A stretch of 47,903 nucleotides of DNA from Amycolatopsis circi (GTDB taxonomy: Bacteria; Actinomycetota; Actinomycetes; Mycobacteriales; Pseudonocardiaceae): the NCBI RefSeq assembly GCF_003385235.1, contig NZ_PQIA01000067.1:1-47903 (forward strand), read 5' to 3'. Below the pieces are notes generated by a model. The model did no database searches and was not told where the DNA came from. It saw nothing but the letters and a program-made list of their open reading frames with translations. Below, piece by piece: positions 23,391 to 31,393 of this stretch; the first letter of the stretch is position 1, and each line of letters opens with the position of its first letter. The translations under genes and the position numbers were made by a program.

Positions 23391-23438
23391 ACGGCGCGTG
23401 CCCGGTCGAGGATTCTCTCGGCCGGGCACGCGCCGTTT
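23391..23438 (+). terminator. intrinsic terminator of ctaD
   Basis: Perfect 15-bp stem, arms 23391-23405 (ACGGCGCGTGCCCGG) and 23422-23436, loop 16 nt, followed by a T-run starting at 23436. It is the most classical rho-independent terminator in the window, 20 nt after the ctaD stop. Confidence 0.88.
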
Positions 23439-23892
23439 TCCTGCCGGGAGCTGTCGTGCCGGAGCCTGCCCGAGCTGGGTGGCCGAGGCGTGCGGGCGGC
23501 GGCGCTGGCGGGGCCTCGTGAGTGTTTGTGCCGGTTAGAACCGGGATGAACGCTCACGAGAACTCAACCCACCGCCCAGCCTCGCTGCCTCGCCCCGCCT
23601 CGCCCCGTGCCGCTGGGCCTCGCCCTGGGACGGCCCGGCTGCCCGCGCCGCCTTCGCCAAGACCGCCAGCCGCAGCCGTGGTCCATCGGTCCTCGTCCCT
23701 CGGCCCCGACCTCGCACGGCAGCGCACGCCTTGACCCCGGCCCCACCGCCCTCGCATCGCCCGTTAGTGGCACCGGCGGTGTGAAGCGCGGCACGGGGGC
23801 GTTCTGCCCGCCGCCGCGGGAGGCCAGACTGGGCGTGCCGACTCGCCGTGGCCTAAGCGTCGGTGCCGAGACGAACGAGGGATACCGAACCA
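23439..23892. other. long gene-free interval before serB
   Basis: No credible gene between the ctaD terminator and serB. It contains a family B palindrome (23515-23560), then about 200 bp of C-rich, low-complexity DNA with repeated CCTCGCCCC-like words, and then the serB leader. GAGGGAT near 23877 may be the serB ribosome site. Confidence 0.5.
23515..23560. repeat. palindrome family B, copy 1
   Basis: Outer arms CTCGTGAGTG (23515-23524) and CGCTCACGAG (23551-23560) pair with one mismatch. The core CCGGTT AG AACCGG (23531-23544) is perfect, and the bases between are partly paired. The same outer and core words recur at 30779-30824, where pairing is nearly complete. Confidence 0.7.
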
Positions 23893-25122
23893 GTGAGCCA
23901 GACTCCCGTCCTCATCACCACGACCGGTCCGGACAAGCCCGGGGTCTCGTCCGTGCTGTTCGCCGTGCTCACGCGACACGACGTGGACGTGCTCGACATC
24001 GAGCAGGTGGTCATTCGCGGGCAGCTCGTCCTCGGCGTGCTCGCCGGCGTCTACCGCGATCCGGAGGGGCTCCAGGAGTCCGTCGAGCAGGCGATGGCGA
24101 CCGTCGGCATGGAGGTCGAGGTCCGGATCGGCGACGCGATCGGCGCGGATCCGTTCGCGCTCGGCCGGCGCGATTCGTCGCACGTGCTCGTCCTGCTCGG
24201 GCGTCCGGTGACCGCGCGGGCGTTCTCCGAGATCGCGCGGCGGCTGGCGGGCGTCGGGGCGAACATCGACTCGATCCGCAGCGTCGCCGATTACCCGGTG
24301 ACCGGGCTCGAGCTGTACGTCTCGGTGCGCGAAGACACCGAAGAAGCCGACGCCGAACTCCGGTCCATGCTGGCCGACGCGGCACCCGAGGCCAACATCG
24401 ACATCGCCGTCGAGCGCGCGGGCATCACGCGCCGGGCGAAGCGGCTGGTGGTCTTCGACGTCGATTCCACGCTTGTGCAGGGCGAGGTCATCGAGATGCT
24501 CGGCGCGTACGCCGGGGTCGAGGAGCAGGTCCGCGAGATCACCGAGGCTGCGATGCGCGGCGAGCTGAACTTCGCCGAATCGCTGGAGCGGCGCGTCTCG
24601 CTGCTGGCCGGGCTGCCTGCCAGCGTGATGGACGAGGTCGCGGCGAAGCTCGAGCTGACGCCGGGGGCCCGCACGACCGTCCGCACCTTGAAGCGCATGG
24701 GTTTCCGCTGCGGCGTCGTGTCCGGCGGGTTTACTCAGGTCATCGACCATCTCGTGGACGACCTCGGCCTCGACTTCGCGGCGGCCAACGAACTGGAGGT
24801 CGTCGACGGCAAGCTCACCGGCCGCGTGGTCGGCGACATCGTCGATCGCGAAGGCAAGGCGACCGCGCTGCGCCGGTTCGCTGGCGAGTACGGGATTCCG
24901 CTCGGCGCGTGCGTCGCGGTCGGCGATGGGGCCAACGACATTGACATGCTTGCCGCGGCTGGCATGGGCGTCGCGTTCAATGCCAAGCCGGCGCTGCGAG
25001 AGGTCGCCGACACCGCGCTTTCGCACCCGTACCTCGACGCAGTGCTGTTCGTCCTCGGCGTCACCCGCGCCGAGGTCGAGGCGGCGGACGCGGCCGACGG
25101 GCTCGAATTGGCCCGCCCGTGA
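23893..25122 (+). CDS. serB: phosphoserine phosphatase SerB with tandem ACT domains
   Basis: A 409-residue enzyme for the last step of serine synthesis. Two ACT domains occupy about 5-80 and 95-175 (TTGPDKPGVSSVLFAVL and LGRPVTARAFSEIARRL). The HAD phosphatase domain follows, with nucleophile Asp in VVFDVDSTLVQGEV (near 190-203), VSGGFTQVI (near 282) and Mg-binding GDGANDIDML (near 350). Length and layout equal those of mycobacterial SerB2, whose ACT domains mediate serine feedback. Start GTG 23893, since upstream frame residues are not conserved. The next gene starts at the overlapping GTGA. Confidence 0.96.
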   Translation: MSQTPVLITTTGPDKPGVSSVLFAVLTRHDVDVLDIEQVVIRGQLVLGVLAGVYRDPEGLQESVEQAMATVGMEVEVRIGDAIGADPFALGRRDSSHVLVLLGRPVTARAFSEIARRLAGVGANIDSIRSVADYPVTGLELYVSVREDTEEADAELRSMLADAAPEANIDIAVERAGITRRAKRLVVFDVDSTLVQGEVIEMLGAYAGVEEQVREITEAAMRGELNFAESLERRVSLLAGLPASVMDEVAAKLELTPGARTTVRTLKRMGFRCGVVSGGFTQVIDHLVDDLGLDFAAANELEVVDGKLTGRVVGDIVDREGKATALRRFAGEYGIPLGACVAVGDGANDIDMLAAAGMGVAFNAKPALREVADTALSHPYLDAVLFVLGVTRAEVEAADAADGLELARP

Positions 25123-25892
25123 ACCCTCTGCTCGAACCCCTGCGCAGCCGGTACGCCTCGTGGCTCGGCCTTCCCGCAGACGAAACTTCAGACACCTCCG
25201 ACGAAAACCCGGACGAAGTCCGCGCGATGCCGATCATCCTGCGGATCGAACGCGCCGAACCGCCGGGTCGTACCGCGCTGCTCGAAGCGGCGGCCGCGGC
25301 GGCGATCGCGGTGTGCCTGGACGAACGTGTCGAGCCCGGCGGCGAGTGGGCCGAGCCGGTGCACGCGTGGCTCGACAACCGGATCCGCAAGGTCGCGCGC
25401 CGGGCTCGCGGCGCGCACTGGCAGGCAGTGCTCGAGCAACCGGGAATCACCATCGAGGTCGACGGCGCGGAGGCGCGGGCGCTCGTGCCCGGGCTGGTCA
25501 AGGAAGCTCCGAAAGAGGTCTCGCGGCTGCAGATCTCCGGCAGCGAACTTCCCGCCGACACCCCGGGCCCGGTCCCGGCCGGCGTTCCGCTGCTGATGCT
25601 GAACCCGGACGTCCCGATGACCGTCGGCAAGGCGTCCGCGCAGGTCGGGCACGCCACGATGATCCTCGCGTCGCTGCTGCCGGACGACGAACTGGCGGCG
25701 TGGGCGGCGAAGGACTACCGGGTCGCGGTCCGCACGCCCAGTCCGGGCAAGTGGAAGGAACTGTGCCCGGTCGACGATCCGGAGGCGGGCTGGCGCGACA
25801 ACCGCGTGATCGCCGTCCGGGACGCGGGGTTCACCGAGGTCGATCCGGGCACGATCACCGTGCTGGCGCAGCAGCCCGGAACATCGGCGTGA
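25119..25892 (+). CDS. peptidyl-tRNA hydrolase type 2 (PTH2)-like protein
   Basis: A 257-residue protein whose C-terminal half (about 150-255) is a PTH2 domain. It shows NPDVPMTVGKASAQVGHATM, with the Lys and the GKASAQVGHA helix of archaeal/eukaryotic Pth2, then VIAVRDAGFTEVDPGTITVLA, the conserved Asp-containing RDAGxT-E-xxG-T segment. The N-terminal ~150 residues are extra and unassigned (acidic start, Ala-rich helices). Bacteria normally use the unrelated Pth1, so the role may be accessory. Start GTG overlaps the serB stop by 4 nt, so it is co-translated with serB. Confidence 0.83.
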   Translation: MNPLLEPLRSRYASWLGLPADETSDTSDENPDEVRAMPIILRIERAEPPGRTALLEAAAAAAIAVCLDERVEPGGEWAEPVHAWLDNRIRKVARRARGAHWQAVLEQPGITIEVDGAEARALVPGLVKEAPKEVSRLQISGSELPADTPGPVPAGVPLLMLNPDVPMTVGKASAQVGHATMILASLLPDDELAAWAAKDYRVAVRTPSPGKWKELCPVDDPEAGWRDNRVIAVRDAGFTEVDPGTITVLAQQPGTSA

Positions 25893-25943
25893 CCCGCGCG
25901 GTTGCGCCAATGCAGTGATTCGACGGGTGGAAAGGCGTCTCCG

Positions 25944-26348
25944 ATGACCTTGGAAGTACAGCGCGAAGGCACGCACAGCTTCGTCGGCCGCAACGAGCGC
26001 GGCGCTGAGGTGCGCTTGGGCCGAGCTGGCGCGGAGGGCGCGTTCTCCCCGGCGGAACTGCTGCAGATCGCGGCGGCGGGCTGCTCCGCGGTGACGGCGG
26101 AGCAGCTGATCACGCGGCGCGTGGGCGAAGACTCGAAGTTCCGCGTCGCGGTGACCGCCGATCGGCGCGAGGGAGCGTCGGAACTGGACGCGGTGCACGT
26201 CGCTTTCGACGTCGACGTGTCCGGTCTGGACCAGGACCAGCGGGAGGCGCTGGCGGGCGCGGTGGACCGGGCGATCGAGCGGCTGTGCACGGTGAGCCGG
26301 ACGCTCAAGAAGGGCATCCCGGTGACGGAGACCTTCCCGACCGCCTGA
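25944..26348 (+). CDS. OsmC/Ohr-family peroxide reductase
   Basis: A 134-residue OsmC-fold protein. The two redox cysteines are in place: Cys47 in AAAGCSAVTAEQL and the second in RLCTVSRTL (near 115). The family reduces organic hydroperoxides in the cytosol. FSPAELLQIAAAGC is the usual lead-in to the first active Cys. AAAGGCG precedes ATG 25944. No OhrR-type regulator is next to it. Confidence 0.88.
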   Translation: MTLEVQREGTHSFVGRNERGAEVRLGRAGAEGAFSPAELLQIAAAGCSAVTAEQLITRRVGEDSKFRVAVTADRREGASELDAVHVAFDVDVSGLDQDQREALAGAVDRAIERLCTVSRTLKKGIPVTETFPTA

Positions 26349-26814
26349 TCAGCGACGGTTGTCGTGGGAGGCGGCCGAGCCGCAGGCGTGGTTGCTGAGT
26401 TGGTGCTGTGGGCGGTTCTCGCAAGGGGTCGCCGAGCTGCCGCGGCGGGTGGTTGTTGCAGCGCGATCGCCGAGCCGCGGTAGCGGCGAGCAGTTCTTGG
26501 CGGGTTGCTTGAGCTGACGCGGCGCGAGGTGTCTGCGGCGCGGTCGCTGAGGGCCGTGGCAGGTGGTTGTCGGAGGAGGTCGTCGAGCGGGGCTGGCGTG
26601 CGGTTCGCAGAGTGGAAGCGCCGTAGCCGTAATCCGGCTCGCCGAGCTGCTGTGGCCGGGGCCTATCGAAGCCGCAGCTCGTCAGCCCTTGTCCAGCAAG
26701 CGTTTTCGGCCCGGCCGCGGTCAGGCAAGGTCGCAGCAGCGAAAAGGCGCGGCAACGAAAGCCCAGCCCCTGGAAGCCCGCCCCGGAGCGCGGCGCGGCT
26801 GCAGCGAGCCTGAA
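26349..26814. other. gene-free interval with degenerate GC-rich repeats
   Basis: 466 bp with no credible gene on either strand. Two imperfect copies of a ~48-nt unit are visible (26427-26475 and 26542-26588). Both begin GGTCGC, carry GGTGGTTGT in the middle and end in GTCGAGC or GCCGAGC. Similar fragments (GCCGAGC, GGTTGCT) recur between them. It looks like decayed or slipped repeat DNA; no terminator for the OsmC gene is obvious. Confidence 0.45.
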
Positions 26815-27174
26815 TCAGCTTTGCCACACCACGTACGCCTGGTCGGCGTCCGTGGTCATCGCCTCGATGAACTTCTCGTTGTCGAAACCGGGCAAGGTCT
26901 GCAGGCGTTCGATGAGGGCGTCCGCGGCCGGGTCGCCGCTCGGGACTGCCGTGCCTTTGCCGTCGTTGCCGACCAGCATGAAGAAGACGTCTTCGTTCCA
27001 GGGGCCGTCGGGGATGACTCTCACCATGACGGAGCTCAGTTCTGACCACGTCACAGCTTCTTCGCTGCCATCGGCGAGCCGGCGCCGCACCCCGGTGTCG
27101 TCAACACTGACGGTCCGGGATTGTGCGCTGGACGAATCCTGGGTCAACGGTGCTCCCTGTCGTGTTCGTTCCAC
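26815..27174 (-). CDS. conserved hypothetical protein
   Basis: A 119-residue soluble protein without a recognised domain. Residues 22-60 read like paired beta strands (VSVDDTGVRRRLADGSEEAV, then WSELSSVMVRVIPDGP). An acidic helical end (PAADALIERLQTLPGFDNEKF) follows. The pattern recalls small actinobacterial proteins in which W-x-E/D-L and FFMLVG are conserved. The start is uncertain: the GTG read from 27174 is the longest, and a shorter form beginning near the VSVDD segment is possible. It lies upstream of nothing obvious and runs convergent to the OsmC gene. Confidence 0.65.
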   Translation of the reverse strand: MERTRQGAPLTQDSSSAQSRTVSVDDTGVRRRLADGSEEAVTWSELSSVMVRVIPDGPWNEDVFFMLVGNDGKGTAVPSGDPAADALIERLQTLPGFDNEKFIEAMTTDADQAYVVWQS

Positions 27175-27204
27175 TCACCGTACCCGCCTGTCCCGTGCGC
27201 TCGG

Positions 27205-29256
27205 TCAGGCGGGCGCGGCCGCGTCGAGTCGCTTCAGCGCGTCCCGTGCGACCTGCGGATCTGTTGTCGGCCAGAACGGCGGCAGCGACGCGCGCAGGAA
27301 ACCGCCGTAGCGCGCGGTGGCCAGCCGGGAATCCAGCACCGCCACCACGCCGCGGTCGGTGACCGAGCGGTGCAACCGTCCGGTGCCTTGTGCCAGCAGC
27401 AGCGCGGCGTGCGTCGCGGCGACGGTGAGGAATCCGTTGCCGCCTCGGGCTTCTACTGCGCGTTGGCGAGCGGAGGACACCGGATCGTCCGGACGGGGGA
27501 ACGGAATCCGGTCCACCACCACGAGCTGCAGCGACGGCCCCGGCACATCCACGCCCTGCCACAGCGTGAGCGTGCCGAACAGGCAGGTGCGCGCGTCTTC
27601 GGAGAACTGCCGCACCAGCAACGGCGTGGCGTCGTCGCCCTGGCAGAGGATCGGGTGGTCGAGCCGTTCCCGCATGGCCTCCGCGGCCTGTTTCGCCGCG
27701 CGCATCGAGGAGAACAGGCCCAGCGTGCGGCCGCCCGCGGCTTCGACCAGTGCGGCCAGTTCGTCCATTGTGGACTCGGCGAGCCCGTCGCGGCCGGGTG
27801 GCGGCAGGTGTTTGGCGAGGTAGAGGATGCCGTTGCGGCGGTGGTCGAACGGCGAACCGACGTCCAGTCCGGTCCACTTCGGGCCGTTGTCCTCGTCCGA
27901 CGGGGCTTCCTTGTCGGTGGCCGTGCCCGGCGACTTCACCACGCGCGGGCCGCCCGGCGGGAGACCCCATTGCCGGGCCATGGTGTCGAATTCGCCGCCG
28001 AGGGTGAGCGTCGCCGAGGTCAGCACGGTGGTGTGCTGGTTGAACACGCGCTCCCGCAACAACCCTGCGACGCCGAGCGGCGCGACCTTCAAGGCAGGCG
28101 GTCGCGGATTCGCGGAGTACTTGTCCCCGGTCAGCCAGACGACGTCGCGTTGGTGCGCCAGGTCCTCGTCGTACGCGTCGAGCAGCCGCACCGCGGTGTC
28201 GTGCACTTCTTCCAGCAGCGACCGGGCCAGCTTGCGCGCGGTGGCCTCGCCGACGTCTTCCTTGCGATCCGAGCCCAGCGCGGTGAGGCATTCCTTCGCC
28301 GCGTCGCGCACCGCCGGGATCGCGCCCTGCAACGGCTTCGGCAGCGCGTCGAGCCTTCCGGCGGGGATGTCGTCGAGGATCAGCGCGAGCCCGTCGGACG
28401 ACTCCAGCAGCCGGTCCGCGATGCCCGCGTCCATCAGCTTTCCGCAGCGACGCGCGGCGGCCGACACCATGGCGCTGGTGAGTTCGCCGGTCGCGACGGA
28501 GGTGACCCGGTCGACCAGGTCGTGCGCCTCGTCGATGATCACGAGGTCGTGGTCCGGCAGCACCTGGTAGCCCTGCAGCGCGTCGATCGCCAGCAGCGCG
28601 TGGTTGGTGACCACGACGTCGGCGCGGCCCGCTTCGGCTCGCGCGCGTTCGGCGAAGCAATCGGTGCCGACCGGGCACTTCGCGGCGCCGAGGCATTCCC
28701 TTGCGGTGACCGAAACCTGCCGCCACGCCTGGTCGGACACGCCGGGCACCAGCTCGTCGCGGTCGCCGGTTTCGGTGTCGGACGTCCACTCGTGCAGCCG
28801 GGTGACTTCCTTGCCGAGCCGGGACACCGCGAACGGGTCGAACAGCTGCGCGTCGTCGGGCTCGTCGGCCGGGCCGGTGTCGAGCCGGTGCAGGCACAGG
28901 TAGTTGCGGCGGCCCTTGAGGATCGCGAAGGTCGGTTCGCGCCCGAGCGGCTTCTTGAGCGCCTTCGCCAGGCGCGGGAGATCACGGTCGACCAGCTGGC
29001 GCTGCAACGCGATGGTGGCCGTGGAGACGACGACGGTGGTGTCTTTCTCCACCGCGTGCCGGATCGCGGGCACCAGGTACGCCAGCGATTTGCCGGTGCC
29101 CGTCCCCGCTTGCACGGCGAGGTGTTCGCCGGTGCGGATGGCGTGGCCGACGGCATCGGCCATCTTCACCTGGCCGGGGCGTTCAGCGCCGCCGACAGAC
29201 TCCACCGCGTGGGTGAGGAGTTCGAGGACGCCGGGGAAATCGGTTCGGGCGGGCAC
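27205..29256 (-). CDS. dinG: DinG-family ATP-dependent DNA helicase
   Basis: A 683-residue superfamily 2, XPD-like helicase. Walker A is AGTGTGKS (50-57) and Walker B/DEAH is VIIDEAHDL (239-247). A probable [4Fe-4S] cluster is held by Cys121, Cys188, Cys194 and Cys200. C-terminal motifs include LFSSMRAAKQAAE, GTLTLWQGVDVPG and the final QGTGRLHRS. It unwinds DNA 5' to 3', including R-loops and damaged structures. GTG start read from 29256. dinG beside pncB and clpS is the mycobacterial order; here bioY, an anchor-P-like gene and pncA are inserted. Confidence 0.94.
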   Translation of the reverse strand: MPARTDFPGVLELLTHAVESVGGAERPGQVKMADAVGHAIRTGEHLAVQAGTGTGKSLAYLVPAIRHAVEKDTTVVVSTATIALQRQLVDRDLPRLAKALKKPLGREPTFAILKGRRNYLCLHRLDTGPADEPDDAQLFDPFAVSRLGKEVTRLHEWTSDTETGDRDELVPGVSDQAWRQVSVTARECLGAAKCPVGTDCFAERARAEAGRADVVVTNHALLAIDALQGYQVLPDHDLVIIDEAHDLVDRVTSVATGELTSAMVSAAARRCGKLMDAGIADRLLESSDGLALILDDIPAGRLDALPKPLQGAIPAVRDAAKECLTALGSDRKEDVGEATARKLARSLLEEVHDTAVRLLDAYDEDLAHQRDVVWLTGDKYSANPRPPALKVAPLGVAGLLRERVFNQHTTVLTSATLTLGGEFDTMARQWGLPPGGPRVVKSPGTATDKEAPSDEDNGPKWTGLDVGSPFDHRRNGILYLAKHLPPPGRDGLAESTMDELAALVEAAGGRTLGLFSSMRAAKQAAEAMRERLDHPILCQGDDATPLLVRQFSEDARTCLFGTLTLWQGVDVPGPSLQLVVVDRIPFPRPDDPVSSARQRAVEARGGNGFLTVAATHAALLLAQGTGRLHRSVTDRGVVAVLDSRLATARYGGFLRASLPPFWPTTDPQVARDALKRLDAAAPA
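27763..27775. repeat. GTCCANNNTGGAC word, inside dinG
   Basis: GTCCATTGTGGAC on the plus strand, which is GTCCACAATGGAC on the dinG coding strand, encoding Ser-Thr-Met-Asp with the rare codon ACA. Same codons as the copy at 1505. Confidence 0.6.
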
Positions 29257-29286
29257 AGCGAGACACGATAGCCGCCAGGTCCGACA

Positions 29287-29335
29287 GGATCTTCGGTCCG
29301 GCGCGAACGGACCCCTCGCGCCGGACCGAAGATCC
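29287..29335 (-). terminator. 19-bp perfect hairpin after bioY
   Basis: Arms 29287-29305 (GGATCTTCGGTCCGGCGCG) and 29317-29335 pair perfectly around an 11-nt loop. On the reverse strand it starts 12 nt after the bioY stop and ends before the dinG start, so it separates the two reverse-strand units. Confidence 0.85.
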
Positions 29336-29347
29336 CGGAATTACGGC

Positions 29348-29938
29348 TCAGTCTTCCTTGCGGAACCGCGAAACCGCGGTCCACGCGAGCGGCAGCACCC
29401 CGGCCGCGACCACGGTCTTCAGCACGTCGCCCACGAGAAACGGCGTGACGCCCTTGTCGAAGGCGGTGGCGAGATCGAACCCGGTGACGGCCATCAGCCA
29501 CGGCACGCCGAAGGCGTAGATCGCGACATTGCCGAGCACCATGGTCCCCGCCGTGCGCAACGGAGTGCGGTCGCCGCCGCGGCGGGCGAGCGCGCCCACG
29601 AGCGCGCCGGCGAACACGAACCCGACGATGTACCCGGCCGAGGCTCCGGACAGCCCGGAGGTCCCGCCCTGGAACCACGGCACGCCGGCCGCGCCGACGA
29701 GCAAGTACAGCAGCATGGAGGCGGCGCCGCGGCGCATGCCGAGCGTCGCGCCGACGAGCAGCGCGGCGAAGGTCTGGCCGGTCATCGGCACCGGCGTGCC
29801 CGGAAGCGGGATGACCAGCTGTGCGGCCGCGCCGGTGAGCACGGCTCCGCCGGCGACCAGCGCCAGGTCGCGCACCAGGGTGCCGGGCACGAGGTCGGCC
29901 AGCACCTGACGGCGGGCCGGGAGAGACAGTGACGACAC
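29348..29938 (-). CDS. bioY: biotin ECF-transporter substrate-binding protein BioY
   Basis: A 196-residue membrane protein with about six helices. PVPMTGQTFAALLVGATLG (49-67) and the GAAGVPWFQGGTSGLSGASAGYIVGF stretch (around 81-107) are BioY signatures. It binds biotin with high affinity. No bioM/bioN or shared EcfA/EcfT genes are here, so it either works alone, as solitary BioY proteins can, or with an energising module elsewhere. GTG read from 29938 has GGAGG 5 nt upstream. It sits alone between dinG and a divergent secreted-protein gene; no BirA-type operator was recognised. Confidence 0.93.
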   Translation of the reverse strand: MSSLSLPARRQVLADLVPGTLVRDLALVAGGAVLTGAAAQLVIPLPGTPVPMTGQTFAALLVGATLGMRRGAASMLLYLLVGAAGVPWFQGGTSGLSGASAGYIVGFVFAGALVGALARRGGDRTPLRTAGTMVLGNVAIYAFGVPWLMAVTGFDLATAFDKGVTPFLVGDVLKTVVAAGVLPLAWTAVSRFRKED

Positions 29939-30125
29939 GGGACCTCCAACCACGGAAAACAGACGTCCGGGCAGATTATCGTCGAGCGAGGCGACGGAAC
30001 GAGACAAGTTGCGTTCCTCACCACCCCTGTCTTGCGCCACACGTCCGGGTGAGCTGTCCCGGTCGACGTTTGGGACCCCCGCCGCGCTGCCGATGTCGAA
30101 GCACGGGCGAAGGGAGACAGGTCGA

Positions 30126-30785
30126 ATGCGCGGACGGATCCTGCTGGTCACCGGGGTTCTGCTGGCTGCGGCTCCGGCGGTGGCACACGCCGATCCGCCG
30201 GTCACGTCCACCGGCTGGGGTTCCGCGGGCAGCCTCGACGTGCTGGTGGACCACGAGCACGTGGTCACCGGCGAACTGGCCCGCTGCGACGCCGACGGAC
30301 CGGCTTCCGCGCGCACTCCCGGCGGCGCGGCCGGCGAGGTCGCGGTGTTCGGCTTCGGCGGCACCACGTGCGGGCGGAAGGGCTCGGTCGCGCAGGTGGA
30401 AACCGGCGGGCAGCGGTTCGAATCCGACCTGCTGACCCGGTACGGCGGGCCTGAATTGAAGGTCCGCACGTACTCGGTCGGCTGCGCCACCACGACAGAT
30501 TCGGGCAGCACCGGTTCGATGTCGATCGGCGAGGTCTCCGGCTTCACCGTGCCGTCGTCGGTCCCCGCGAACTACCGCCTCACGATCCCCGGCGGCGCGG
30601 CGGGCACGGCGCTGGCCACGATCACGCTGAACGAAACCGTGACGCCGCAGCCCGCCGACGGCAGCCTGGTCACGCACGCGGTGCACGTGAAGCTGTTCCC
30701 CCAAGGCGGCCCGGCGAGCGGCGACATCTACCTCGGCACCGCGGCGTGCAACCCGTACGGCAAGGGCGGCGCTCCAGCCTCGTGA
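30126..30785 (+). CDS. secreted choice-of-anchor-P-like protein
   Basis: A 219-residue exported protein. Signal peptide MRGRILLVTGVLLAAAPAVA is cleaved after AHA. The mature part is beta-rich, with internal Cys residues and an ending DIYLGTAACNPYGKGG that I associate with the choice-of-anchor P family of actinomycetes. Function is unknown; a surface or secreted beta-sandwich is likely. GGGAGA lies upstream of ATG 30126. The stop codon lies inside the left arm of the family B palindrome at 30779-30824. It is divergent from bioY. Confidence 0.75.
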   Translation: MRGRILLVTGVLLAAAPAVAHADPPVTSTGWGSAGSLDVLVDHEHVVTGELARCDADGPASARTPGGAAGEVAVFGFGGTTCGRKGSVAQVETGGQRFESDLLTRYGGPELKVRTYSVGCATTTDSGSTGSMSIGEVSGFTVPSSVPANYRLTIPGGAAGTALATITLNETVTPQPADGSLVTHAVHVKLFPQGGPASGDIYLGTAACNPYGKGGAPAS

Positions 30786-30824
30786 GTGGCGATGCCGGTT
30801 CTAACCGGCACCGCCACTCACGAG
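30779..30824. repeat. palindrome family B, copy 2, bidirectional terminator
   Basis: Arms 30779-30800 and 30803-30824 pair over 22 bp with one mismatch and a 2-nt loop; the core is GCCGGTT CT AACCGGC. The stop of the + gene (TGA 30783-30785) lies in the left arm and the stop of the reverse nicotinamidase (TCA 30818-30820) in the right arm. Shares CTCGTGAGTG and CCGGTT/AACCGG with 23515-23560. Confidence 0.8.
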
Positions 30825-31393
30825 GGCGGCAGGGCGGGTGTGCCGGTGTAGCGCACGCCTGCGTCGTCGAAGTCCTTCAGTGTCGCGTCCACTGTCGGTT
30901 GTGAGCCGCCGACGGTCAGGTCCAGCAGCACCTGCACGTTAAACCCAGCCTGAGCAGCGTCGAGCGCGGTGGCCCGCACGCAGAAGTCGGTCGCGATGCC
31001 GACGACCTCGACGTCGGTCACCTCGTGCGCACGAAGCCATTCCTCGAGCGTCTTGCCGTCGCCGGACTTGCCCTCGAAACCGGAGTACGCGGCGGTGTAC
31101 TCGCCCTTCGAGAACACCGCCTCGACCGGCACCACGTCCAGCGCCGAGTGGAACGACGCGCCCGCCGTGCCCGCGACGCAGTGCACCGGCCAGCTGGTGT
31201 TGAAGTCGGGCGTGTCGCTGAAGTGGTCGCCCGGATCGATGTGGTGGTCGCGGGTGGCGACGATGTGCGTGTAGCCGCCGTCGGCCATCCGCTGCGAGAT
31301 GGCCGCCGCGGCGGCCGCCCCGCCCGGCAGGCCGAGCGAGCCTCCCTCGCAGAAGTCGTTCTGCACATCCACCACGATCAGCGCGGTTGTCAT
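30818..31393 (-). CDS. pncA: nicotinamidase PncA
   Basis: A 191-residue enzyme deamidating nicotinamide to nicotinate in NAD salvage. The residues match those known for M. tuberculosis PncA nearly number for number. The triad is Asp9, Lys96 and Cys138 (VVDVQNDF, FSKGEY, ATDFCVRA). The metal ligands are Asp49, His51, His57 and His71 (TRDHHIDPGDHF, PVHC). ATG read from 31393 overlaps the upstream pncB stop (ATGA), so the two salvage steps are co-translated. Its own stop lies in a palindrome. The family also includes the pyrazinamide-activating enzyme. Confidence 0.95.
   Translation of the reverse strand: MTTALIVVDVQNDFCEGGSLGLPGGAAAAAAISQRMADGGYTHIVATRDHHIDPGDHFSDTPDFNTSWPVHCVAGTAGASFHSALDVVPVEAVFSKGEYTAAYSGFEGKSGDGKTLEEWLRAHEVTDVEVVGIATDFCVRATALDAAQAGFNVQVLLDLTVGGSQPTVDATLKDFDDAGVRYTGTPALPPS

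Noticed and set aside
23607..24944. 445-residue frame overlapping serB, with an apparent start in the C-rich interval
   Set aside because: The part over serB is out of frame with the conserved phosphatase, and the upstream part is low-complexity Pro/Arg sequence.
26505..27045. Short forward frames in the gene-free interval after the OsmC gene
   Set aside because: Arg/Ala/Ser-rich translations that follow repeat DNA and run antisense into the hypothetical gene at 26815-27174; no ribosome site.
29938..30126. BirA/BioQ-type operator upstream of bioY
   Set aside because: No recognisable biotin-regulator palindrome could be found in the bioY upstream region.
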